A stretch of DNA of 64,000 bases from Candidatus Zhuqueibacterota bacterium. GTDB taxonomy: Bacteria > Zhuqueibacterota > Zhuqueibacteria > Residuimicrobiales > Krinioviventaceae. The translations under genes and the position numbers were made by a program. Below are positions 9,554 through 18,846 of this stretch, in pieces. Numbering within the stretch: the first letter of the stretch is position 1; every line of letters starts with the position of its first letter. Where the stretch lies: positions 62,001-126,000 of the forward strand of contig JAFGSB010000018.1 in NCBI GenBank assembly GCA_016934825.1, in the 5' to 3' direction. The notes under the pieces were generated by a model. The model ran no database searches and had not been told where the DNA came from. It was given only the letters and a program-made list of their open reading frames with translations.

Positions 9554-10711
9554 ATGGAAAATTCGAAAAAATTCCAGACAGGCAATGTTCTTATCATATC
9601 ATTCGCCCACCTGATTCACGACATCTATTCATCATTTTTATCCCCATTGCTGCCGTTACTGATCGAAAAAATGGGTATCAGCTATGCTCTTGTCGGATTA
9701 CTAACTGTATTTCAAAGACTGCCGTCGCTGTTAAATCCCGTGGTCGGTATATTAGCGGAAAAAATATCCCTGCGCTACCTGGTCATCATCGCGCCGGCAC
9801 TTACTACAATATGTATGAGTTTGCTTGGGAGTGCTCCCCAATACATTATTCTGGTAATACTTTTAATAATGATGGGCATCAGTTCGACATTATTCCATGT
9901 GCCCGCGCCGGTTATGATAAAACAGGTTGCGGGAGAGCAGACGGGCAAGGGTATGAGCTTTTTTATGCTTGGAGGAGAACTGGCCCGCACACTGGGTCCG
10001 ATAACGGTACTTGGCGCGGTTTCACTTTGGGGATTGGAGGGTACGTACAAATTGATCCCCGTGGGTTTGATGGCATCATTCCTGCTTTATTTCAAGTTCA
10101 AGAATATCCGTTTTCATTCAACGCATTCGGGAAAAGGACATAACAATTTTATGTTAACATTTCGAGAGCACCTGAAACTGTTTGTGCTGGTCTCGGGTAT
10201 TATATTTTTCCGGGGTATGATCAAAAATTCATTAACGATATTTCTACCCACGTACCTGGTTCAAAAAGGTCAAAGTTTATGGTTCGGAGGTATTGCGTTA
10301 TCCATATTACAGTTTGCCGGGGCCGGTGGCACCTTGTTTTCCGGGATTATATCCGACAAAATCGGTCGAAAAACAACTTTAAAAATCGCGGCAGTACTGT
10401 TACCCGTTTTAACAGGGATATTCCTTTACTCAAAAGGTGTATTCCTGTTCGCGGCGCTCATCTGTCTGGGATTTATTCTGTTTTCTTTTGGTCCCATTGT
10501 GCTAGCTCTTTTTCAGGACCTGGACTCCGAATATCCCGCGTTCGTCAACAGTATTTATATGACACTCAACTTTACTATAAATTCACTGGTAACATTAATC
10601 ATTGGTATCCTGGCGGACATCATTACCCTGGATAATACTTTTCGCTTGTCCATGTTTTTATCACTTTTCAGTATTCCGTTAATCTTTCTTCTGCCCAAAC
10701 TCAAAAAATAA
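9554..10711 (+). CDS. MFS transporter, fosmidomycin-resistance (Fsr)-like
   Basis: A 385-residue polytopic inner-membrane protein with about 12 hydrophobic segments. It begins with the Fsr-type stretch HLIHDIYSSFLSPLLPLLIE. A typical MFS loop-2/3 motif (GILAEKISLR) appears after the second segment, and GIISDKIGRK after the eighth. Characterised Fsr proteins are proton-driven drug exporters, and related members export small metabolites or lipids. The substrate here is unknown. It is monocistronic by spacing, with no strong ribosome site before the ATG. A sugar or organic-acid carrier cannot be excluded, but the N-terminal signature favours the Fsr group. Confidence 0.85.
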   Translation: MENSKKFQTGNVLIISFAHLIHDIYSSFLSPLLPLLIEKMGISYALVGLLTVFQRLPSLLNPVVGILAEKISLRYLVIIAPALTTICMSLLGSAPQYIILVILLIMMGISSTLFHVPAPVMIKQVAGEQTGKGMSFFMLGGELARTLGPITVLGAVSLWGLEGTYKLIPVGLMASFLLYFKFKNIRFHSTHSGKGHNNFMLTFREHLKLFVLVSGIIFFRGMIKNSLTIFLPTYLVQKGQSLWFGGIALSILQFAGAGGTLFSGIISDKIGRKTTLKIAAVLLPVLTGIFLYSKGVFLFAALICLGFILFSFGPIVLALFQDLDSEYPAFVNSIYMTLNFTINSLVTLIIGILADIITLDNTFRLSMFLSLFSIPLIFLLPKLKK

Positions 10712-10865
10712 CCTCGTTTCGGCCGGTATATTCAATTTATTGTCCGGCTGGTACAAACAGCAAAAGTGTTTGTTTTTTAATGCTTTTTCTGTATATTATT
10801 CTGAAAAAGAATCCGGTTACAGGTGGAAGAAGAACCCCACTGTTTATTGATATAATATTTTATTA

Positions 10866-12269
10866 ATGGAAAAAGAATTATTTCACAACGAATTATTTAA
10901 AACGATCAGTAAAGTCGCAAATGAGAACGCCGTCAGAATTTACACGGTCGGCGGTTTTGTAAGAGATTATATTCTGGGACATACGTCCAAAGACATTGAT
11001 TTTGTGCTGGAAGGGGACGGTCCAAAATATGCCAAAAAACTGGCAAAAGCACTGGGAGTAAAAAACCTGACGGTTTACAAAAAATTCGGCACGGCTATGA
11101 TCAAATACCAGGACAGGGTGCTCGAATTTGTCGGCGCCAGAAAAGAAAGCTACCGGGAAAACTCCCGTAAACCGGAAGTAACAAGTACGGATATACTGAC
11201 CGACCTGGCCCGTCGTGATTTTACCGTTAACGCAATAGCCATATCGTTAAATGAGGATTCCCCCGGTAAAGTCATCGATCCATATCAGGGTCAAAAAGAC
11301 ATTAAACGAAAAATAATCCGGACACCGCTTGATCCCGAAAAAACATTTTTTGATGATCCCCTCAGAATTATGCGTGCCGTTCGTTTTGCCTGTCAATTGG
11401 ACTTTAAAATTGATGATAAGACCATGCAGGGTTTAAACAGCGAAAGAGAACGGTTAAAGATCATATCCCAGGAAAGAATAACGGATGAGCTTCTGAAAAT
11501 TCTGGCATCGGACAAACCTTCACTTGGATTTCAAATAATGGATAAATGCGGTATTTTACCGATCATCCTGCCTGAAATCGCGGCGCTAAAAGGCATTGAC
11601 CAGATCGGCAAACACAGTCACAAGGATGTATTTTATCATACGATCCAGGTTATTGACAACGTCGCGCAGGTTTCCCGGGATATCAATTTACGCCTGGTGG
11701 CATTATTTCACGATGTCGCAAAACCGGCCACAAAACAATACAAGCCCAAAATCGGCTGGACTTTCCATGGTCATGACGATCTTGGCGCCAGAATGCTGCC
11801 CGAAATCTTTAAAAGATTAAAATTATCCAATGATATGCTCAAATATACGGAAAAACTTGTCCGCTTACACCTGCGGCCGATTCACCTTGCCGAAGAAGGC
11901 GTCACCGATTCCGCGATCAGAAGGCTGATCTTTGACGCCGGACAGAAGGTTGACGATCTTTTAATGTTTTGCCGGGCCGACATAACATCCGCTAATCCCA
12001 AACGAGTAAAACAGCATTTGAGTAATTTTGATTATGTCGTAGAAAGAATTAAACAAGTTGAAGAAAAGGACAGATTAAGAGAATTCCAGCCCCCCGTGGA
12101 CGGGAATGAAATAATGGACACATTCAATTTACAACCGGGACCGGCTGTCGGGAAATTAAAAAAAGCAATTGAAGAGGCGATATTAAACGGCGAAATCCCC
12201 AATGAACATGACGCGGCTTTTCAATATCTGTTATCGATTAAGGACTCTGTTTTGGGTCCTTCTTCCTGA
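10866..12269 (+). CDS. cca: CCA tRNA nucleotidyltransferase / poly(A) polymerase family, with HD domain
   Basis: A class II nucleotidyltransferase of 467 residues that adds or repairs the 3' CCA end of tRNA. The head domain shows VGGFVRDYILG (about 28-38) and the metal-binding DIDFVLEGD. RRDFTVNAIAI follows in the neck. The C-terminal half carries an HD domain with LFHDVAKP (about 278-285) and H-H motifs nearby, as in HD-containing bacterial CCA enzymes. The HD part suggests phosphohydrolase activity on the 2',3' end, as in the E. coli enzyme. A split-function CC- or A-adding enzyme is possible, and no second paralogue is visible here to decide. The gene ends inside a terminator-like hairpin. 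Confidence 0.9.
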   Translation: MEKELFHNELFKTISKVANENAVRIYTVGGFVRDYILGHTSKDIDFVLEGDGPKYAKKLAKALGVKNLTVYKKFGTAMIKYQDRVLEFVGARKESYRENSRKPEVTSTDILTDLARRDFTVNAIAISLNEDSPGKVIDPYQGQKDIKRKIIRTPLDPEKTFFDDPLRIMRAVRFACQLDFKIDDKTMQGLNSERERLKIISQERITDELLKILASDKPSLGFQIMDKCGILPIILPEIAALKGIDQIGKHSHKDVFYHTIQVIDNVAQVSRDINLRLVALFHDVAKPATKQYKPKIGWTFHGHDDLGARMLPEIFKRLKLSNDMLKYTEKLVRLHLRPIHLAEEGVTDSAIRRLIFDAGQKVDDLLMFCRADITSANPKRVKQHLSNFDYVVERIKQVEEKDRLREFQPPVDGNEIMDTFNLQPGPAVGKLKKAIEEAILNGEIPNEHDAAFQYLLSIKDSVLGPSS

Positions 12270-12281
12270 TTTATTTTTTTT
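12240..12281 (+). terminator. intrinsic terminator overlapping the end of cca
   Basis: Arms AAGGACTC (12240-12247) and GGGTCCTT (12254-12261) pair with one G-T wobble. A near-continuous T run follows at about 12270-12281. The stem lies in the last codons of the CCA gene, so coding and termination signals overlap. Confidence 0.6.
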
Positions 12282-12344
12282 GTCCAGATTCTTTTTAGAT
12301 AAAAAATTGTTTTGCAGGGGATGTATTGCATTTGTTAATACTGC

Positions 12345-13028
12345 TCATTCTTCAATAGTTCTATAATTTACAATCCGGCGGCAAAAAACCTGCTGAAAAT
12401 GCTGTAGATAAATTGATATGACCTCTTTAAAAGGGTACATTTTGCCGGTTAATTCGGCTGCGGTTGTGAGCTTTACGTTTTCCAATCCGCAGGGACGAAT
12501 AAATTCGGAAGTTCCAACATCGCCGCTCACATTTAATGCTATACCGTAACTCGTTACCCATTTTGTGATTCGAATGCCGATCGAAGCGATCTTTTCATTT
12601 CCAACCCACAAACCGATTTGGGCCGTTTTTTCTCTTTTACGGTTTGCTTTTATACCAAGGTCTTTTAAGGTTCTTAAACCTGTTTCCTCAAGCTTATACA
12701 TATATCGGGGAATGTTGCGTTCTGATTCTGTCAACTTGATTACCGGGTAACAGACAAGCTGACCGGGCCAATGATAGGTCAGTCCGCCGCCGCGTACACT
12801 TTGATATAAATTAATTCCCTGTTCTGTAAAAAATTCAAGCGGTTTTAACAAATCATTTTTGTCGAGTTGTTTTGCGCCTACAGCAAGGCAGGCATGATAA
12901 GAAAACAATAACAGTACATCCTGGATCTGATCTTTAATTCGGGCGTCGACCAGTTTTAAAAGAATTTGATCGATAAGGGGAAATGTTTGTTTCCCGGATT
13001 CGATTAAAATACATTCATCGTTTTGCAT
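12345..13028 (-). CDS. lipB: octanoyltransferase LipB, divergent
   Basis: Transfers octanoyl from acyl-carrier protein to lipoyl domains, the first step of lipoate synthesis. Family motifs are visible: VRGGGLTYHWPGQLVCYP, then NEKIASIGIRI with the conserved lysine, YGIALNV, and IRPCGL carrying the catalytic cysteine. Length (227 aa) is normal. Two positions look unusual. The histidine that normally precedes G(L/F)ALNV is tyrosine (TSYGIALNV), and the TYHGPGQ glycine is tryptophan. The N-terminal substrate motif (HxPxYTLG-like) is also eroded to SYHACLAVGAK. Key Lys and Cys are kept, so activity is likely. CAGGAA precedes the ATG. No lipA is nearby. Confidence 0.85.
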   Translation of the reverse strand: MQNDECILIESGKQTFPLIDQILLKLVDARIKDQIQDVLLLFSYHACLAVGAKQLDKNDLLKPLEFFTEQGINLYQSVRGGGLTYHWPGQLVCYPVIKLTESERNIPRYMYKLEETGLRTLKDLGIKANRKREKTAQIGLWVGNEKIASIGIRITKWVTSYGIALNVSGDVGTSEFIRPCGLENVKLTTAAELTGKMYPFKEVISIYLQHFQQVFCRRIVNYRTIEE

Positions 13029-13112
13029 GAAATTCCTGTAAAGGATACAATATTTTTTAACAGATAAAATGATCTGAAAGGTCGGTTTATTCCTTTAAAA
13101 TTGGGGAAAAGT

Positions 13113-16100
13113 CTATTTATTAATGACACCCGATTGGATTAAAGGATCATCTTTTAAACTTTTTTCACCCGTTTTGGATTCTTTCATCGGAATGAAACCC
13201 AATTCATCCAGGATAAAAGACGCCTCATGGACCGACAGCGCTGATAATACTTCTTTAATGCCCGGGGACAGTTGTCCAGCATTTACATAAGGATTTAATG
13301 TATAGGCAATTTCCCGTGAAATAGCATGCCAGGGAATCTGGTTGTTCGTTTCCAGATAATATAATATGTTATTTTGTTTGTCTAAATAAGCATAAACCTT
13401 ACTGGGTTGACTTTTAACCAGTTTATTTCCTAATTTCAAATCAAACTCTATTTTCAACGAAGATGTTTTAAATATCTGTAAATTATCCAACAACTTTAAA
13501 CCGTTCCCGGAACCGACTGTGTATTGTATCGAATTAAACACCCTTAATATTAAATTCATTCTTTGTTTAATCTTTTCCTGTAAATCTTTATCACTCGTTT
13601 TGTTGTCATAATCAACAAGTTTAAATTCGACTGCTTCACTTAATAACCGAACCCCTGTTGCATTCATTGCTTTATAAGTGGAATGATTTAAGGGTATAAA
13701 ATTATTTTGTACGGTAAGGTCAAATGTCGTGGACAAACCCGGCCTGTCGTCGAAAAAAACATGCTCGGGTTTGGTTAATATATTCCTTTTGTCGGGAATT
13801 ATTCTTTTCCCCTTTAATTTATCCAAGGCATCAAATGGACCGTTATTTAAAAATTGGAAACAGTGAACAAGTATTTTCAACGTTTCATTACTTAATGGTT
13901 TTGCCTGGTTGTGCTCCCGGATGCTGATTTCCGTTATGACATCTATCGCATCCGTTTTCTCAGGGTCCTCGCGAACTCCCATTTTTTTCAAAAAATCAAC
14001 ATAATTGTACCATTTCGAATCGAGCTGAATTCTATAACTTCCAAAACCATGCTTGCCCAAAAATACCTGATTGGTTTTCAAATAACCCTTTTTAGGTACA
14101 TATATAAAGGATTTGTCCGTTAACAAGTCAATTGCGGGATCGTCAGCAAACTTGTTGAGATAGCGGTAAATCAGAATATTCACTTTATCATTATTTTTTA
14201 TACAATTCAATAAATGTAATACCACCTTTTCACACTCTGGCTTTGAGGGTATACCCAGAAAACGGATAAATGCCCCATAGGATTTCTGCTTTTCTATATC
14301 TAAAAATTTGGCCTGACTTTTAAACAAATAGGCATTAAACGTGGTATACAATTGAGAGGGAGAATACCATTTTTCAAAATCATTTTTAGCCGGCAGCCAA
14401 TCTTCAGTTTGTAAAATTTTGTATTCTTTTTTATCGGATTCGTTCATTTCTTTCCAGTTCATTCCTAAAAAAATGAATACTTTTTGAGAAACCTCCCTGT
14501 TTTCAAAATCCGGTTCCTGTTTAATAACCTCAAGTACCCTGTTTATAATATCACCTGGGCGTGGAGTGGAAGCAATATTAAGCCACTTGTAAAATTCATA
14601 AAGGGCTTTCCTTTTCTCAACTGATTGTTTTACCTGGTGAATTGAATTTCCGAATATAGTACAGACATCCTGGTTATAAAAATAAACCTCCGCAGCTTTT
14701 CTGCATATACCGTCATCGCACTCTACTATTGGAAGGTTTTGATATATCTGTTTTATTTCGTCTTCGCCATAAAATTCCCCAAGATTACGAGATAAAAACA
14801 TAACCAGTTCGTGAGTTCTTGCCAGTGATAATTTCTTATGATGCTTGAAATATTCCGGCACAAAATTCTTTACATAATTTACAACATTTAATTTTTCGAT
14901 ATTTAATATTGTTAACAGATCCCGGTAATTATTTAAAATTGAACTGTCAATGATGGAAGTAATATTTAACGGCTCATCAAAATTTCCCGGGCTGTACAAT
15001 TGTTCAAGGGCATATAATTTATTCCCGGACGGCCAAATCGGCAGCGCCCGTAAACTCTTTACAAGCTCGTAATTATTTTTAATAATATTCTTTTTTTGAT
15101 CAAACCAGTCGATCAGGTTAATAATACTGGAAGGATTTTCGTTCCAAAATTCTTCCAGTTTGTTTTTATTCGAGGTGTCAAACAGATCGCGGATTCCAAG
15201 ATTAATAACATCAATGGCGGCGTATACGTCAAAATCATGGATTAAATTGGCAATCCCCGGCGGATTTTTATCGGATGTGAATACATAAGCCAGATTAAGA
15301 GCTCCAAAAATTTCAATTTCCTGTTTCGACGCCTTCCACAAACTTTTCGGTGCATTTAATTTATTGACATACGAAATGGCAATACAGCAGGTTTGTAATT
15401 CCTCCCTGACCGAATCCAGTTCTTCGGGCTTTTGCCTATGCAATAATCGTTCGATTTCTTTTGATAATTTTTCACGGCCCTCTTCTCTTTGAAACCATTC
15501 CGGGGCTTCTTCGAAATTTCGGGGTTGAGCGAAATGGTTTGCCATTAACGCTTTGGCAAGATCAAGGGGACCCAATAATGCAATATTTATCGAATCGTGC
15601 CGCATTATTTGAAATTTATCATGGATATCCTCATGCACTAACTTTATACCCAACTCCTCAAAAATATAAGAAAGTTCATATTCCTGTTGATCCTGCAGCA
15701 GGTAAACATCTTTTGCAAGGGCCCATTCGTTCGAATTGGTGTATACGATTTCTATTTGTGTTAATTTTGTTTGTAATATTTCCCATACTTTTCTTATAAT
15801 CGGGGTATTATGACCTTCCATCGATTCGATATAAGCGCCATATATCCTCTCGAGAAATTCCCAGAATCCTTTTGCTCCCAGAAATTTGGCAATATTTTCA
15901 AGGTTATCCACCAGCACATGAGATGCGGCAATTATTGCGGCTTCATTCCATAATGCCTGGTAATCATTTTCAAACAGTACTCGTTTTCTGTCCGATGAAG
16001 TAAAGAAATCAGCATTTATGTGAAATGGTAAACTTGTAATATGGGAAGTGGGTAAAAAAGCATAAAACTTGCCCTGAAACCCAAAAATATGTTCCGGGAA

Positions 16101-16859
16101 AGCGATTTCAACTATGGATTCTTTCTTTTCCTCAATATGGAAACTGAATTTTTGCCTCAATTCCACGGCCGTTTTATTAAAATCTGTCTTTATTCTGAAC
16201 CAGGTAATCGGCTTGTCGTTAATTAATAATTTTTGTCTCAGATCTTCAACCGGATTTTTGATGATCGTCTGGATTATTTTCCCTTTGTCCTTGACCATGA
16301 TATTTTCAATTTTTCTGAGAAATAAAATGCTTCCCGGCAATGTGGTTTGCAGATCATGTGAAAGGTTTTCAATGGACTTTTCCGTTATATGCTCAAGTTT
16401 CAGAGCAGTACGAACCGCCCCGTTAGGATCTCTCGCCCAGGGAAATCCAAAGTATGTTTTACCATAATCTTTACAATCGATTTCGATTATTCTTTGATTT
16501 TCTTCAGCTTCAGGATAAAAAGTCCACTTTTTCCCAGCGGAGACGATTATAGGATTATCCGTTATCTGGTACACCGACAAGAACCCGATACCAAAAATAC
16601 CGATTGTATTCAATTCCAGACTTTTGGCCCCTGCGGCAATATTCCGTAAACGTTCGAAATCTTTTTCCCTGAAGGAGCCGTTATTCTCCACAAATAACGC
16701 CATTTCATTTATATCAAAAGTTACCGTTGTTACATCCGGGGCATCATCGGCATTTTGTAATATTTCATTTGCAAGTGTGGAATACCCCTTTAAATCTCGC
16801 AGTTTGGCGCCGAGAAATCCCAAAAAGTCAACTGTTTGATCAAGGTACCTTTTTTCCAT
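13113..16859 (-). CDS. giant sacsin/Hsp90-like GHKL ATPase protein
   Basis: A 1248-residue protein whose first 200 residues form a GHKL ATP-binding fold of the sacsin (SIRPT/HATPase_c_3) type. The N-box is LANEILQNADDA (29-40). FVENNGSF (57-64) stands in place of the usual DxGxG motif, and GIFGIGFLSVYQITDNP (87-103) is the lid/G2 motif. The remaining ~1000 residues are helical, with no recognised nuclease or protease motif and no membrane segment, so it should be cytosolic. Related bacterial proteins are scattered and sometimes lie near defence or stress genes; function is unknown. By eye it is clearly AT-richer than lipB and glpK on either side, suggesting acquisition. TTAGGGAT precedes the ATG. 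Two palindromes lie upstream. Confidence 0.8.
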   Translation of the reverse strand: MEKRYLDQTVDFLGFLGAKLRDLKGYSTLANEILQNADDAPDVTTVTFDINEMALFVENNGSFREKDFERLRNIAAGAKSLELNTIGIFGIGFLSVYQITDNPIIVSAGKKWTFYPEAEENQRIIEIDCKDYGKTYFGFPWARDPNGAVRTALKLEHITEKSIENLSHDLQTTLPGSILFLRKIENIMVKDKGKIIQTIIKNPVEDLRQKLLINDKPITWFRIKTDFNKTAVELRQKFSFHIEEKKESIVEIAFPEHIFGFQGKFYAFLPTSHITSLPFHINADFFTSSDRKRVLFENDYQALWNEAAIIAASHVLVDNLENIAKFLGAKGFWEFLERIYGAYIESMEGHNTPIIRKVWEILQTKLTQIEIVYTNSNEWALAKDVYLLQDQQEYELSYIFEELGIKLVHEDIHDKFQIMRHDSINIALLGPLDLAKALMANHFAQPRNFEEAPEWFQREEGREKLSKEIERLLHRQKPEELDSVREELQTCCIAISYVNKLNAPKSLWKASKQEIEIFGALNLAYVFTSDKNPPGIANLIHDFDVYAAIDVINLGIRDLFDTSNKNKLEEFWNENPSSIINLIDWFDQKKNIIKNNYELVKSLRALPIWPSGNKLYALEQLYSPGNFDEPLNITSIIDSSILNNYRDLLTILNIEKLNVVNYVKNFVPEYFKHHKKLSLARTHELVMFLSRNLGEFYGEDEIKQIYQNLPIVECDDGICRKAAEVYFYNQDVCTIFGNSIHQVKQSVEKRKALYEFYKWLNIASTPRPGDIINRVLEVIKQEPDFENREVSQKVFIFLGMNWKEMNESDKKEYKILQTEDWLPAKNDFEKWYSPSQLYTTFNAYLFKSQAKFLDIEKQKSYGAFIRFLGIPSKPECEKVVLHLLNCIKNNDKVNILIYRYLNKFADDPAIDLLTDKSFIYVPKKGYLKTNQVFLGKHGFGSYRIQLDSKWYNYVDFLKKMGVREDPEKTDAIDVITEISIREHNQAKPLSNETLKILVHCFQFLNNGPFDALDKLKGKRIIPDKRNILTKPEHVFFDDRPGLSTTFDLTVQNNFIPLNHSTYKAMNATGVRLLSEAVEFKLVDYDNKTSDKDLQEKIKQRMNLILRVFNSIQYTVGSGNGLKLLDNLQIFKTSSLKIEFDLKLGNKLVKSQPSKVYAYLDKQNNILYYLETNNQIPWHAISREIAYTLNPYVNAGQLSPGIKEVLSALSVHEASFILDELGFIPMKESKTGEKSLKDDPLIQSGVINK

Positions 16860-16898
16860 GTTTTTATCCCTAATAAGAGCAATAAATATTAAATCACA

Positions 16899-16919
16899 GG
16901 TATCCGGTTATCGGACACC
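16899..16919. repeat. palindrome A of the GTGTCCG...CGGACAC family
   Basis: The 21-base sequence begins GGTATCCGG and ends CGGACACC. It pairs with itself except at one A-C mismatch and one wobble. Read on the other strand, it matches the pattern GTGTCCG-AT-rich-CCGGATAC. It lies 40 bases upstream of the sacsin-like ATPase start and is a candidate operator or RNA hairpin in its leader. Confidence 0.6.
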
Positions 16920-17042
16920 AATACCTTTTCCGGTTTACAAATTTAATAAAATCAAGTTAAATAACTTGAAATTTTTCCCAAAACGTATCAAACAAGGATT
17001 TCATTTTCAAAAATCTTAATAACCATTGATGTTTAGGGCATT

Positions 17043-17064
17043 GTGTCCGTTATTAACCGGACAC
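17043..17064. repeat. palindrome B of the GTGTCCG...CGGACAC family
   Basis: Arms GTGTCCG (17043-17049) and CGGACAC (17058-17064) surround TTATTAAC. TGG follows, as it does after palindrome C near 47.5 kb. It sits upstream of the sacsin-like ATPase, with an AT-only tract of about 25 bases directly adjacent. Confidence 0.65.
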
Positions 17065-17308
17065 TGGTAGTATAATATAATAAAAAATAATATTTATGTC
17101 TTAACAGTACTGAATGATTATCTATTTCTTAAAAAATTTATACCCGCCTTTGATATAACGCCGGCATCGTATTAAACCGGATAACAGGCTATATAATAAT
17201 AATTTAGTTTCAAAATCAAGCTTTTGCGGAACAATGATTCTTTTATCGCTTATAATTACCATTTTAAAAAAGTAAATTAAAAGAACTTGAGTGAAATCAG
17301 TTAAACAA

Positions 17309-18814
17309 TCAATCCAGCCAGTCAAAGGTTCGTTTTACGGCTTTAAGCCAGTTATTATACCCGCTGATTTTTGCAGATGAATTTAAATCCGGCTGCCATT
17401 CTTTACCCGGGTTCCAGTTATTTCTCAAATCATTATAATCCCGCCAAAAACCCACAGCCAGACCGGCCGCATAAGCAGCGCCCAGTGCCGTTGTTTCATT
17501 GACAGTCGGCCGGACAACCGGAACGCCCAGCACATCCGCCTGAAATTGCATCAACAGTTCATTGACGACCATGCCGCCGTCTACCTTAAGTCTAATTAAT
17601 TTAACACCGGAATCTTTATTCATGGCATCCAGTATTTCCCGTGTTTGATAAGCCGTTGCCTCCAGTACGGCTCTGGCGATATGTCCTTTATTAATATACC
17701 GGGTTAATCCAATAATAATGCCGCGCGCTTTTGATTCCCAGTAGGGAGCGTACAATCCTGAAAATGCCGGAACAAAATATATACCGCCGTTATCCTTAAC
17801 GGTCTGCGCGAGGTCTTCAATTTCGGCAGAGGAATCAATCAGGCCAAGATTATCCCGCAGCCACTGAACCAGCGCCCCGGCAATGGCAACGGAGCCTTCC
17901 AGGGCGTACACCGGTTTATTGTCTCCAAACTTGTATCCCACGGTGGTTATTAATCCGTTTTTGCTCAGTACCGGCGCCTCACCGGTGTTTAAAAGCATAA
18001 AACATCCGGTGCCATAAGTATTTTTCGCTTCGCCGACTTCAAAACAGGTCTGACCCACCAGCGCAGCCTGTTGATCACCCAGGATGCCGGCAATGGGAAT
18101 CTTTGTTTTTAATAATCCCTTTTCACTGGTTGCACCATATACTTCTGATGAAGCCTGAATTTGAGGCAGCAGTGCTTTTGGTACGCCTATCACACCGAGT
18201 ATATCTTCATCCCAGTCCAGTGTTTGTAAATTCATCAACAGGGTACGGCTTGCGTTTGTCACATCCGTCAAATGCAAACCGCCCTGAACTCCGCCGGTCA
18301 AATTCCATAATACCCATGTATCCATATTACCGAATAATGCCGTTCCCCTGTTCACGGCCCCGTTGACGGCGGGAACATTATTTATCATCCATTTAATCTT
18401 TGGGCCGGAAAAATATGTCGCCAGGGGTAAACCTGTCTGAGAGCGAAACCGCTCCGGTCCCCCTTTTTTCGCGAGTTGATTACAGATATCATCCGTTCGC
18501 GTATCCTGCCAGACAATTGCATTATATAACGGTTCCCCGGTCGTCTTATCCCAAATAACCGAGGTTTCGCGCTGGTTGGTTATCCCGATGGCCGCCAGGT
18601 CGCCGCCCGTCAGGTTCTTTTGTTTCAGGGCGTCCAGAATAACACTTTCAGTATTCTTCCAGATTTGTTTCGCATCGTGTTCGACCCAGCCGGGATGGGG
18701 AAAAATCTGTTCATGTTCCTTTTGACTGACCGATACGACATGTCCTCCATGATCGAAAATCATAAATCGTGTACTTGTCGTACCCTGGTCTATTGCGCCT
18801 ATATATTTCGACAT
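17309..18814 (-). CDS. glpK: glycerol kinase
   Basis: Phosphorylates glycerol to sn-glycerol 3-phosphate with ATP. It is a full-length (501 aa) FGGY-family kinase. It shows the N-terminal phosphate-binding loop [10 protein letters not shown], the substrate motif NQRETS with the preceding ITN, WQDTRT, and [10 protein letters not shown] with KNTYGTGCF in the middle. The C-terminal signature is [14 protein letters not shown]. The ldh-like gene ends only 32 bases upstream of the ATG, so both are probably cotranscribed. No glycerol facilitator or GlpD lies nearby. Confidence 0.97.
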   Translation of the reverse strand: MSKYIGAIDQGTTSTRFMIFDHGGHVVSVSQKEHEQIFPHPGWVEHDAKQIWKNTESVILDALKQKNLTGGDLAAIGITNQRETSVIWDKTTGEPLYNAIVWQDTRTDDICNQLAKKGGPERFRSQTGLPLATYFSGPKIKWMINNVPAVNGAVNRGTALFGNMDTWVLWNLTGGVQGGLHLTDVTNASRTLLMNLQTLDWDEDILGVIGVPKALLPQIQASSEVYGATSEKGLLKTKIPIAGILGDQQAALVGQTCFEVGEAKNTYGTGCFMLLNTGEAPVLSKNGLITTVGYKFGDNKPVYALEGSVAIAGALVQWLRDNLGLIDSSAEIEDLAQTVKDNGGIYFVPAFSGLYAPYWESKARGIIIGLTRYINKGHIARAVLEATAYQTREILDAMNKDSGVKLIRLKVDGGMVVNELLMQFQADVLGVPVVRPTVNETTALGAAYAAGLAVGFWRDYNDLRNNWNPGKEWQPDLNSSAKISGYNNWLKAVKRTFDWLD

Positions 18815-18846
18815 ATTATGACCCGCATTAAATATCAGCTATAAAT

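Larger units (their letters stand above)
16860..17308. other. regulatory-looking intergenic region with two palindromes
   Basis: About 450 bases between the sacsin-like ATPase and the end of glpK. It is AT-rich and holds two related GTGTCCG-type palindromes (listed separately) at 40 and 184 bases upstream of the ATPase start. I see no credible gene in it. Confidence 0.6.

Noticed and set aside
13113-16859. Calling the sacsin-like protein MutL, HtpG or a histidine kinase
   Set aside because: It has the LANEILQNADDA sacsin-type N-box but none of the C-terminal domains of those families, and it has no H-box.
17122-17325. 67-codon minus-strand frame downstream of glpK
   Set aside because: It starts with TTG inside the glpK end, has no ribosome site and is AT-driven; I see no protein-like pattern.
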